Origin: Deltaproteobacteria bacterium | GTDB taxonomy: Bacteria; Myxococcota; Kuafuiibacteriia; Kuafuiibacteriales; Kuafuiibacteriaceae | Length of the DNA: 64,000 nucleotides | Direction of reading: 5' to 3' | Assembly (NCBI GenBank): GCA_016703535.1 | Contig: JADJBV010000001.1 | Coordinates: 2,842,001 to 2,906,000 of the forward strand | In this document: one piece after another, positions 42,789 through 51,458 of the stretch | How positions within the stretch are numbered: position 1 is the first letter of the stretch | How the letters are laid out: each line of letters opens with the position of its first letter | Program-made: the position numbers and the translations under genes | Notes under the pieces: model-generated | The model's database searches: none | Seen by the model: only the letters and a program-made list of their open reading frames with translations | Told to the model about the DNA's origin: nothing

Positions 42789-45700
42789 CTAGAAGTTGCC
42801 CACGGCGAAGTGGAGTTGAGGGCCTTGATCGTCTCGGGCGCTCACCGGGATCCCGAGGTCGACGGCCAGGGGGCCGATGGGGGTCGCCACCCGGACCCCC
42901 ACCCCTGCGCCTTGGGCCAAGCCTCTCGTGACCACCTGGCCGCTGCCGAGGGTGGTTTCGGTTTGCAGGCGGAAGTGGCCGCTCTCGAAGAGATCACCGA
43001 CGTCGTAAAAGATCGCCATGGAGACGGGGCCGAAGAGCCCAATTCTCAGTTCGTTCTTGAGCGAGAGGCTGAGCAGGCCGCCCGACGAGACGTTGTTGGT
43101 CACACCCGTCATGGAGTCGACCGTCGTATCTTGGGGGCGGAGCGTCTTTTCAGCGTAGCCGCGGATCGTCGAGCGTCCGCCCGAGAAGAGGCGACGGTTG
43201 ACGGGCACCGGCGCCAGCACGCCGTTGTTGGTCTCGAGGGGAAAGACCCGGCCGATCTGAAAGGTCCAAGCGAGGACGATCCGGCCCGCGAGTGGGACAA
43301 AGGCCTGGGCTCGAGCGTCGACCTTGGCCAAGTCATTGGAGGTGTCGTCGAGGCCCTTGGCGACCTCACCGCCGACCTCCACGTAGGCCCCGGCGGTCGG
43401 ATCCAAGGCGTCGTCCCGCAGGTCCCAGCTTACTCGAGGGCCGATGGTCGCGAACACGCTGCTCCCGCCCGGGCGGGCGTCGGGGCCGGTCGAGTCTTGG
43501 CTACAGAGTTCGGGACGAGCGATGTCCGGGTTGCAGGTGAGGTCCGAGCGATCGACGCCACCCCGGAGCTGGATCCCCACCGGGCGTGGTCCACCCGCCA
43601 GCTCGGGTCGAAAGCCTTTGTAGTTGGCGACCAAGGTCGCGCTTTGGGTGTCTTCCTTGAAGGCGGGGTCGAAGTTACGGAGCGCGATGACGTCGAGACC
43701 GGTCGAGAAGCCCGGCGGGAGGCTGAAGATCCGCGGATAGAGCAGGCCGGCGGCGACCTCGTACTCGAGGCGCTCGAGCGCCGTGTAGCCGAGATAGAAC
43801 TCCCGAATCGCGTCTCCGATCTCGGACGAGTACAACACCAACATCTGGGTGAAGAAGTAGTTCGCCTTGCCCTGGAGCTGAAATCGCAGCGCGGTCCCGG
43901 CCAGGTTGCTGTCGGCGAAGCTGGCAAAGACCCGAACCCCCTCCTCCGTCGAGGCGCCGATGCCGAGTTCCAAGGCGTAGCGCTTCCTCTCCTTCAGCTC
44001 GATGATCACGTCCTTATCGGCGGCGACCTCCGACTCGTCGGCAGGCCGAACGGTGACCCGCTCGAAGACGCCAACCCGCAAGAGGTTGTCCCGGGTGTCG
44101 ATCATGTCCTGGGCCCGCAAGATGGCGGCGGGTTGGACGGAGATCTGCTTTTGCACCACGTCTTCGTCGGTCTCGATCGCGCCGCGGACGATCACGCTGC
44201 GCGCTTTGACCTGAGGGCCTTCGTCGACCACAAACACGACCTCGACCTCACACTGAGGGGCCCGTTTGGCCTCCGCCACCGCACAGACCTTTTGGGCGTC
44301 CAAGGGGGCAACGCTGGAGGTCCGTACGTATTCGGAGGCGACCAAAGAACCTCGGGGCGGCACTTGCCGCAGCTTTTCGGCGACGCTGGCGTAGAGGTAG
44401 CCGTCGTCCTGATAACGTTTGATGATGGCTCGGCGGGCCTCTTCGACCCGAGCGAAGTCCATGGGCTCGCCGGCCACTCGGGACGGATCGAGGCCAGAGA
44501 GTTCGAAGAGTTCGGCGCCAGGGACCGACTCATTTCCAGAGAACGAGATGGCGCCCAGGACCCACCGCACCCCGGGCTCGATGGGGATCGTGACGTCGAG
44601 CAGATCGCCCGAGGGTCGAGGTTGGACCTCCGGGCTCTTGACCTGAACCATCTGATAGCCGGCGTTTCGGTACAGGTCCGCGATCGCGTCGGCGGCGGCG
44701 CGGTAAGGTTTGGCCAGGTAGACGGCCCGGGCATCCGGAGGGGTGCTGTCCGGTTCGGCCACCCGACCCCCTCGATCGCGGACGGCCCGACCGCCGACGA
44801 TGTCGCCGACTTCGGCGCTGTCCGCGCCGGGCCGCTCCAGATCGTCGGCCAGTGCCTGTTCGACCACCTCGTGCACCCGGTCGGCCAAGTCGGCGTCGGG
44901 GTGAGCGGTGTTGCCGGGAAAGTTGAGGCTGGCGACGCTGGCCCGGGGACCCTCCTCGACCGAAACCAGGATCTCCTTACGTTCACCGTCTTCACTTCGA
45001 CGAGCCGCGAGCTCGACCTTCGCCGCATAAAACCCGTGTTTTTCGTAGCGAGCCTGGATCCGATCGCGCAGCTCCGCGAGGGCCGCGGCGCCCGTCCCGA
45101 GGTCACCCAGCAGGTCGGCGTCCCGCAGGATCTCCGACTCGCCGACCGTGCGATTGCCGCTGACCCTCAGGGTAACGACCGGGCCGGCCTCAATCTCGAC
45201 CAGCACGTCCGCCAAGGGTCGGCCCGAGCCCGTGTCCCGCAACTCCAACACCTGAGGTGGCTCGAGCCGAACGTCGAAATAGCCGGCCCGCCGATATTCG
45301 GCGGTCAGGACCTCGAGCGCGGCATCGAGCCGGTCGAGATCGATCACCTCACCCCGCCGAATGCCGAGCGCATCACTCACCTGTCGAAGGGGCAGACGCG
45401 GCGAACCTCGGACCACCACTTGCCGCAAGATCGTCTGGGGCCCCTCGTCGATCCGCACCACCAGATCAAAACCACCGCTGGGATCAACCGGCTCGAGGCC
45501 AAGTCCGATAGCGGCCCGTCGATAACCCAAGCGGGCCAGCCGCTCCGCGAGCAGCAGGCGTTTGGCGGGGAGTTCGGCCAAGGAGATGGGCCCGCCGGGA
45601 CGGAGGCGCGCCACCTCCTCCAGGTCCCCCGGCGAAAGCACCTCACTCTGCACCAACCGAATTTGGCGCAGGACCGGGCGGGGCGGCAGGAAGAAGTGCA

Positions 45701-46010
45701 AGGCAACTTGCCCTTCCGGGGTCAACGCCCCTTCGACCCGAACGTTGTCGAATCGTCCCAACTGATAGAGGGCCTTGACCGCCCGGCGGACCTCGGACGG
45801 CGAAAACGGCAAGCCAACGTCCAGGGCCGCCAGCTCTTTGAGTTTGACCAGATCTTCAGCGGGAGGAACCTGCCATGACACTTCGGCCAACGGTCGTCCG
45901 GTCCATCCAAGTTCTGCCTCGTCAGGGGACGCGCCCTCGGCGACGGCAACGGCCAATCCAGACCACAACAACAAGATTGCGGCTGTCGCGCCTCGGCTCA
46001 CCACTCCCAT
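42789..46010 (-). CDS. Omp85-family outer-membrane assembly protein with about seven POTRA domains
   Basis: This 1073-residue protein has a signal peptide (residues 1-26). I count about seven POTRA domains before the barrel, each ending in a glycine-proline turn (IDEGPQ, EAGP, VEEGP, IEPG, VDEGPQ). BamA has five and TamA three. The 16-stranded barrel starts near RYALELGIGAS; the internal lid motif shows as GGRSTIRGYAEKTL (cf. VRGY/F), and the protein ends HFAVGNF with a terminal Phe. The gene overlaps the TamB stop by 13 bases, so the pair acts as a translocation and assembly module. I recall published reports of seven-POTRA Omp85 proteins in myxobacteria. Confidence 0.88.
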   Translation of the reverse strand: MGVVSRGATAAILLLWSGLAVAVAEGASPDEAELGWTGRPLAEVSWQVPPAEDLVKLKELAALDVGLPFSPSEVRRAVKALYQLGRFDNVRVEGALTPEGQVALHFFLPPRPVLRQIRLVQSEVLSPGDLEEVARLRPGGPISLAELPAKRLLLAERLARLGYRRAAIGLGLEPVDPSGGFDLVVRIDEGPQTILRQVVVRGSPRLPLRQVSDALGIRRGEVIDLDRLDAALEVLTAEYRRAGYFDVRLEPPQVLELRDTGSGRPLADVLVEIEAGPVVTLRVSGNRTVGESEILRDADLLGDLGTGAAALAELRDRIQARYEKHGFYAAKVELAARRSEDGERKEILVSVEEGPRASVASLNFPGNTAHPDADLADRVHEVVEQALADDLERPGADSAEVGDIVGGRAVRDRGGRVAEPDSTPPDARAVYLAKPYRAAADAIADLYRNAGYQMVQVKSPEVQPRPSGDLLDVTIPIEPGVRWVLGAISFSGNESVPGAELFELSGLDPSRVAGEPMDFARVEEARRAIIKRYQDDGYLYASVAEKLRQVPPRGSLVASEYVRTSSVAPLDAQKVCAVAEAKRAPQCEVEVVFVVDEGPQVKARSVIVRGAIETDEDVVQKQISVQPAAILRAQDMIDTRDNLLRVGVFERVTVRPADESEVAADKDVIIELKERKRYALELGIGASTEEGVRVFASFADSNLAGTALRFQLQGKANYFFTQMLVLYSSEIGDAIREFYLGYTALERLEYEVAAGLLYPRIFSLPPGFSTGLDVIALRNFDPAFKEDTQSATLVANYKGFRPELAGGPRPVGIQLRGGVDRSDLTCNPDIARPELCSQDSTGPDARPGGSSVFATIGPRVSWDLRDDALDPTAGAYVEVGGEVAKGLDDTSNDLAKVDARAQAFVPLAGRIVLAWTFQIGRVFPLETNNGVLAPVPVNRRLFSGGRSTIRGYAEKTLRPQDTTVDSMTGVTNNVSSGGLLSLSLKNELRIGLFGPVSMAIFYDVGDLFESGHFRLQTETTLGSGQVVTRGLAQGAGVGVRVATPIGPLAVDLGIPVSARDDQGPQLHFAVGNF
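45698..45711. repeat. Interrupted palindrome GCAAG-N4-CTTGC, copy 5
   Basis: Spacer GCAA. It lies within the Omp85 gene, where the minus strand reads Gln-Val-Ala-Leu, in the same codon phase as every other copy. Confidence 0.85.
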
Positions 46011-49000
46011 CTCTGCTTCAGGTCCAGGCCCCAGTCACCGTAGGGCACGTCTTCGGACGAAGTCCAGCCGAGCTGCAGGTTGAGGCGGGGGGTCAATCGG
46101 ACCCGAAGTGCGGCCCGCTGATCGTTGGTCCGGATGAGACCCGTCGAGTACTCGAGCCGCACGGGGCGGTTCAGGAGCGAGAGGTCCTTGGCGACCAACA
46201 CCCGCGGCTCGTAGGCCCGGGACTGGGAGGAGAATTCGGTGGTGACGTCGATCTGGTCAACGGGGATCACCCGCTTCACCTGCTGATCGACCCCGGACAA
46301 CTTGAGCAAGGCGCTGCCCGCGGCCGAGGCCAGATCTTGATCGAGGTCCCGGGTCTTCACTCCGCGGATCAGGCAGGACACGATGTCGGCGTCCGGCATC
46401 TCGGGGTTGCTGTTGGAGTTGGTCTCGACCTTCTCCAGCGTCCCGACGAGGTTGATGCGGATCCGGGCGGCACAGGCCTCAGCGTCGAAGGTGAGATCGT
46501 AGCGAGGCGAAAAGCGATACCGATCGGTGAACTCGAAGACCCCGTTTTGGACGACGTATTCTCGTCCCAGCAAGGAGGCCCGGCCCCCCGGGACCACGGT
46601 CATGGCGCCCAACATGCCGAAGCGTTCGTTGGTGCCGGTCAGTCGGATCTCTCCAGAGAGTTCCAGCTCCATGTCGTCGTTTTTGACCCTGAAGTTGTCG
46701 ACCGTCCGCATGGCGATGTCGAAGTCCAAGCGCTCTGCGGCCGGATCGTAGGCGGCCGACACCGAACGCCGGCCGACCAAGCTCTGGGCGTCGATCTTTG
46801 GCTTGGCCAGACCCCGCCGGAGCTGGAGTTGGCCACGGGTCGAGAGGCGGTCCATGGTCCCCGAGACCTCCAGTTCACCGTCGAGGACCGCCGAGAGATC
46901 CACCGTGGAGAGCGCCAAACGCGGGCCCACGCCGTCGACTTGGATCGCCAAGGAGATGTTCTTAGGGGACAAGGTCTCGAGCAGTACGTTCCCGGTGGCC
47001 GAGAGATTTCCACCCGCAAATCGAGCCTGGGCCCTTTCGATCAACACCGAGGACTGGCTGAAGGTGAGGTCAGCGCTGAGGCCGGTCACTCGGCTGTCGA
47101 TGCCTCGCCACTCGAGGAGGCCCCCCTCCACGCGCCCCGTCCCCACCAAGTTGAGGGCGTTGGGGGCTCCTCGGATGGCGCTGTCCAGGGTCAAGGTCCC
47201 GCCAGCCTTCTCGACCGACGGCGAGGTGAGCTCTACCAAGGCCAGATCGACGCGGCCGTCCACCTGCAGATCAATGGAGTCGGCGCCCACGCTGCCGGCG
47301 GCGACCAGGCGGGTCCGCGGGCCCTGGAGCGTCAGGCGTTTGGTCTCGAGCACCCCCGAACGCAGGACAAATCGGGCCGGCGCCGCGGTGGCGATCTTGA
47401 AGGACCCCGAATCGAGTTCGGCCCGCTCGACGTTGATGACGCCGCTGCTGTGACGCCAGTCGACCAGTCCACCCTCCAAACGAGCCTCGAGGACCGCCGG
47501 GCCATTCCACCGCTCGTGGCCGGAAAAGCCGGCGGCGGTCCGCCCCAGGTTCAGGTCATCGAGCCGCAGCGTCACTTGGTAGGGGAGCCCATTCACCAAG
47601 CGGATCTGCCCGTTGGCCGAAAGGGTGTTGTCGTCCAGCCCTCCGGCAAACGACAAGGTCGCGCCGGCGAGGGGGCCGCCCAAGTGGGCGTCGCCGAGGA
47701 GCACCGGCCCGGCCTGGATACCCTCGAGGCCCACGGCGACCGTGCCCGTGACGCCGAGCAGGGAGCCGCGCAGGTCCACCGCCAGCTCGAGGCCACCCTT
47801 GAGGACCGGCATGCTGGTCCGCACCAGGTCCAGGTGCTCGAGGCGAGAACCCAAGGAGCGGATCTGCAGGGCCACCTCACCGCTGTTCGGATCCAGGAAG
47901 CCGTGCCCCGCCAGTCGACCTCCGTGTTTGTCGATCTCCAAGTGTTCGGCGATCAAACGCCCAGCTTCGAAGCGGCCGACCAGCCGGGCGGCCTCCCCTT
48001 GTTCGCCGTAGACCACCAAATCTCGGACATCGAGGGCGAGGGGACCCGTCATCTTCCGGACTGGGCCGATCAGATCGAAGGTCCCGCGGAGGCGGCCCTT
48101 GGGCTCGCCCCAGACCTTGGGATCTTGCCGAAACGGGATCAGCAGGTCTTCGAGGCGACCATCGGTGACCTCGCCGCTGATGGAGAGGGGCACGTCGCCG
48201 GCGATGGTCGCGCCGACCCGGGCCCGGACCTTACTTTTGCCGATGATCCCGTTGATCTCGGGCAACTCGAGTTCGGTGAGATCGTGCCAACGCAAGGTGC
48301 CCGCCAGATCCCCCAAGGGGATGTCGGCGATCGAGGCCCCAGCCAGCTGGAAGTTCGCGTCGGCCGTGAAGGCACCAAAAGCGCCGCCGAAGCGGCCCTC
48401 GAGGGCGCCGCTTCCGCCAAAGGCCAAGCCCGCGATCGGCCCAAGATCCGCGAAGTCGAAGCGTCCGAAGGCGATCTTGACGTCGACGCCGCCGGTTTGG
48501 CCCAGGCGGACTCGGGCGTCGGCCTCACCCGAGAGACGGGCGCTCTCGACTCGAGCGTCGAGGAACTCCACGTTGTTGGGCTCGAAGTGCCATCGGCCCC
48601 GGGCCCTCACCGGGACCGGCGCCAACATCACCAAGTCAGGAGGAAGTACGGTCCGGGGCTTGTCTCGAACCTCGGGCGAGTTCCAGGCTCGGTCGTAGAC
48701 CACCAAGTCCTTGACGTCGAAGTCGAAGGGCCCCTCGAGGACGACCGGCCGGAGGGTGCCGGTGACGGCCCCTTTGCCGGTCGCGGAAAAGTCGACCCAG
48801 GCGCCGGTGATCCCCAAGGCATCAAGGACCCGGGCCAAGGAGACCTCCGCCTCGGTCGACTGGAGTCGCACCGACAAGGTCTCATCGAACTCCAGCCGCC
48901 CGCCGACCTCGATCTCCCCTGCGCCTGCACCCAACTCGACCAACAAGCGGCGCAGCTCCAGTCCGCTGCGATCGACCGAAAAATCCGCGGTGGCTCGCTC

Positions 49001-49960
49001 GCCAAAACCAAAGTCGTCGATTCGTCCCGCTTCAACGACCAGGCGTCCGGTGGCCCGTGGTTGGGTGATCGTCCCGGCCACCTGGACCTCCAGGACCGCG
49101 TTGCCGGAGGCGGGCGGCAACTCCGGCAGGAGCTCGGCCAGGCCGTCCAACGGCGCCCGCACCGAAAGCCGTCCGTCGAAGACCGGCCCGAGCAGGTCCA
49201 CCGAACCCGAGCCGCTGAGATCGATCGAGGAAACCTCGACCTCGACCTGATCGACCACGATCGCCCGCGGCCGAGACAACGCCCCCTCCAGGTGTCCCAA
49301 GGTGCGGAGCCGACGCAGCGTGATGTTCCGGTCCGGGAGCGTGATCGCGGTGTCATCGACCCCCAACGCCAGGGACATGCCTCCGCCCTTACTTTCCGCC
49401 AACGAAACGCCGATGTCGGACAACTTCACCCGGGTGTCCTCGATCTCCAGATCGAAGCGCCCCCGCTCGATGGTGAGCTCGCGGATCCCGAGGACCACCT
49501 TCGAGTCCCCACCCCCTTCGACCGGGATACAACGAGGCAAACTCTGGACCTTGCCATCCTTGATCACGACCCGGGCCTCGGGGCCGAGGACCGCCACCCG
49601 ATCCAGCTGAACTCGGCCGTAAAACAAGGGCAGGAGTCGCAGAGAGACCAAGGCCGCTTGCACCGAAAGCAGCGGCTTGCCGTCGAGCTGCTTCAACTCC
49701 AGATCGGTCAGGGAGAGCTGGGTCTCGATCGGATCCAGGGAGAGGGTGCTGAAGCTCGCGTTGAGATCACAGTCGTCGTGCAGCCGGGTGAGGAGTTGCT
49801 GGCGTACAGCCTCGACCGCACGCCCGGTCTTGAAGGCCCAGGCCAAGAAGATGGTCCCCGAGAGGAAGACGAAGCCGAGGGTCACGAAGATCGCCTTCGC
49901 GACGCGGGTGAACAACAGCCGCTTGATCAGCGGCTCGAAGGGCAAGCCACCGGCGCTCAT
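45998..49960 (-). CDS. tamB: TamB-family inner-membrane-anchored translocation protein
   Basis: This protein of about 1320 residues has an N-terminal signal anchor (AIFVTLGFVFLSGTIFLAWAF) and then a very long beta-repeat (AsmA-like/DUF490) rod. The signature C-terminal TamB domain begins at GNVLLETLSP and ends with the conserved strand block RYRFSPRYDLTFDA, ADIVSCLIRG, VTTEFSSQS and GDWGLDLKQRWEW. Such proteins form a hydrophobic groove that bridges the periplasm and carries lipids or helps outer-membrane proteins fold. ATG 49960 has GGAGG upstream; ATG 49999 is an alternative. The gene overlaps the Omp85 start, so this is a tamB-tamA order operon. Confidence 0.9.
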   Translation of the reverse strand: MSAGGLPFEPLIKRLLFTRVAKAIFVTLGFVFLSGTIFLAWAFKTGRAVEAVRQQLLTRLHDDCDLNASFSTLSLDPIETQLSLTDLELKQLDGKPLLSVQAALVSLRLLPLFYGRVQLDRVAVLGPEARVVIKDGKVQSLPRCIPVEGGGDSKVVLGIRELTIERGRFDLEIEDTRVKLSDIGVSLAESKGGGMSLALGVDDTAITLPDRNITLRRLRTLGHLEGALSRPRAIVVDQVEVEVSSIDLSGSGSVDLLGPVFDGRLSVRAPLDGLAELLPELPPASGNAVLEVQVAGTITQPRATGRLVVEAGRIDDFGFGERATADFSVDRSGLELRRLLVELGAGAGEIEVGGRLEFDETLSVRLQSTEAEVSLARVLDALGITGAWVDFSATGKGAVTGTLRPVVLEGPFDFDVKDLVVYDRAWNSPEVRDKPRTVLPPDLVMLAPVPVRARGRWHFEPNNVEFLDARVESARLSGEADARVRLGQTGGVDVKIAFGRFDFADLGPIAGLAFGGSGALEGRFGGAFGAFTADANFQLAGASIADIPLGDLAGTLRWHDLTELELPEINGIIGKSKVRARVGATIAGDVPLSISGEVTDGRLEDLLIPFRQDPKVWGEPKGRLRGTFDLIGPVRKMTGPLALDVRDLVVYGEQGEAARLVGRFEAGRLIAEHLEIDKHGGRLAGHGFLDPNSGEVALQIRSLGSRLEHLDLVRTSMPVLKGGLELAVDLRGSLLGVTGTVAVGLEGIQAGPVLLGDAHLGGPLAGATLSFAGGLDDNTLSANGQIRLVNGLPYQVTLRLDDLNLGRTAAGFSGHERWNGPAVLEARLEGGLVDWRHSSGVINVERAELDSGSFKIATAAPARFVLRSGVLETKRLTLQGPRTRLVAAGSVGADSIDLQVDGRVDLALVELTSPSVEKAGGTLTLDSAIRGAPNALNLVGTGRVEGGLLEWRGIDSRVTGLSADLTFSQSSVLIERAQARFAGGNLSATGNVLLETLSPKNISLAIQVDGVGPRLALSTVDLSAVLDGELEVSGTMDRLSTRGQLQLRRGLAKPKIDAQSLVGRRSVSAAYDPAAERLDFDIAMRTVDNFRVKNDDMELELSGEIRLTGTNERFGMLGAMTVVPGGRASLLGREYVVQNGVFEFTDRYRFSPRYDLTFDAEACAARIRINLVGTLEKVETNSNSNPEMPDADIVSCLIRGVKTRDLDQDLASAAGSALLKLSGVDQQVKRVIPVDQIDVTTEFSSQSRAYEPRVLVAKDLSLLNRPVRLEYSTGLIRTNDQRAALRVRLTPRLNLQLGWTSSEDVPYGDWGLDLKQRWEW

Positions 49961-50017
49961 CGGAGGACGACCTCCGGACCCTGGAATCCGAGGGGCCACT
50001 CGCCGCTCACCGGCCCC

Positions 50018-51424
50018 TCAGGGGTAGGCCAAGATGCGGCGTGCCCCCCGGTAGGCGTGCCGAAAATAGGACGCGTCGAGCTTGTCGTAGACGACGCCGC
50101 GGCTGCTGCTGGCGTGGGCGAAACGACCCTCCCCCGCGTAGACGCCAACATGGCTGACCTGACCGACGTCCCGCGTATCGAAGAAGACCAGGTCCCCGGC
50201 CCTAAGTCCATCCAGGGGCACCGACATCCCGGATCGGTATTGGTCGCGGCTGGTGCGGGGCAAATCCAAGGCGAAGGCGTCGAGGTAGACGCTCCGGACA
50301 AAGCCGGAGCAGTCGGTGCCTACCCCGCGAGTCGCATTGCCCCAGCGATAGGGCGTCCCCAACCAGGCGGTCACTTCCGCCGCCAATCGAAACGCGTAGG
50401 CCTTGATCAACTCGGCCATCGAACGCCCCTCGATGGGGTCTTCGACGGGGCGTGGATCTCCGGGGCGGGGCTGGGGTGGGATCACCGGGATGGGCGGGCC
50501 CGAGGGCTCGACCTCGGCATGTCCATCCGGGCTGACCGGAGGCGGCGGGGGCTCCACCGGCGCTGGCACCAGCTTGGGCGGCGGCGCGGCGCCGTCGGGG
50601 TCCAGGGCCTTGTCCTCTTCGCCGATCGGCAACCCCAGATCTTCGAGCTGGATGCGCAATCGATCGTACGGGCGCCGCTTGGCCTCCAGCACCTCGGGGC
50701 GTCGGGCGACCTTGGAGAAGGCCCGGGTGAGCTCACCCTCCACCTCCGCCTGGTCCCGCAAGATCTCAGCCCGTCGGGCTCCGTTGGCGACCGTCAGCTC
50801 TCGAGCCAGCCGGGACAAGAGCCGCAGCTTGTCGAGGAGCAGGGGCCGCATCTTGACCCGGGTCGCATCCAGGGCCTCACGGGTTTCGGTCAAAGCGTCG
50901 TCCGGGATCTGCCCCGCCGCCAGCGCCTCTTCCCAATAGGCCACCAGCTCGGGGGCGATCTCCTCGTTGTAGTAATCCGGGAAGTGGAAGGCGAGATCGA
51001 TGGAGCGGCCCCGGGGCCGGCGTCCCTCGAGGCTCAGCACCTGGTAGTGAATGGCGATCGGCGGCGGCACGTAACGTTGGGCGTCGTGCCAACCTTCCCA
51101 CGCCGCCTTGGCCGCCTTCTTCGGGTCGACCTGCATGAAGATCGCCGCCGAAAGGATGGCCTTGGCCACCTGGAGTTCGGACCGCACGAAGGTGTTTTTG
51201 CCGACGGCCCTGGCTTCTTCCTCGAGGGCCTGCCCACCGAACTCTCGACGCACCGCCGCTTCCAAGGCTCGACGGTCCTTGTTCGGCAGATCCTCGCGGC
51301 CGCGGACATAGTCGACCAGCGAACCCTTCGAGAGGGCCCCTTGGCCCCAGGCGATCGAGGGACCGCCGATGGTCAGGACCAGAACCAACGCGCCCAGGTG
51401 ACGCCACCACACGCTCCTCACCAT
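50018..51424 (-). CDS. NlpC/P60 family peptidoglycan endopeptidase
   Basis: This 468-residue exported enzyme has a signal peptide (residues 1-27, cut after IAWG). A helical region (~30-285) and a proline-rich linker (~305-350) lead to a C-terminal NlpC/P60 domain. Catalytic Cys 372 lies in GVGTDCSGFV and His 425 in VSHVGVYAG; the third polar residue is in FAHASSS. The domain cleaves peptide cross-bridges in the cell wall. It sits 57 bases before tamB on the same strand and is divergent from the S9 peptidase gene, with start codons only 34 bases apart. The AGAGG ribosome site supports ATG 51424. Confidence 0.92.
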   Translation of the reverse strand: MVRSVWWRHLGALVLVLTIGGPSIAWGQGALSKGSLVDYVRGREDLPNKDRRALEAAVRREFGGQALEEEARAVGKNTFVRSELQVAKAILSAAIFMQVDPKKAAKAAWEGWHDAQRYVPPPIAIHYQVLSLEGRRPRGRSIDLAFHFPDYYNEEIAPELVAYWEEALAAGQIPDDALTETREALDATRVKMRPLLLDKLRLLSRLARELTVANGARRAEILRDQAEVEGELTRAFSKVARRPEVLEAKRRPYDRLRIQLEDLGLPIGEEDKALDPDGAAPPPKLVPAPVEPPPPPVSPDGHAEVEPSGPPIPVIPPQPRPGDPRPVEDPIEGRSMAELIKAYAFRLAAEVTAWLGTPYRWGNATRGVGTDCSGFVRSVYLDAFALDLPRTSRDQYRSGMSVPLDGLRAGDLVFFDTRDVGQVSHVGVYAGEGRFAHASSSRGVVYDKLDASYFRHAYRGARRILAYP

Positions 51425-51458
51425 GACACAGCCTCTCTTTTCGGTATACGCGGCCGGC

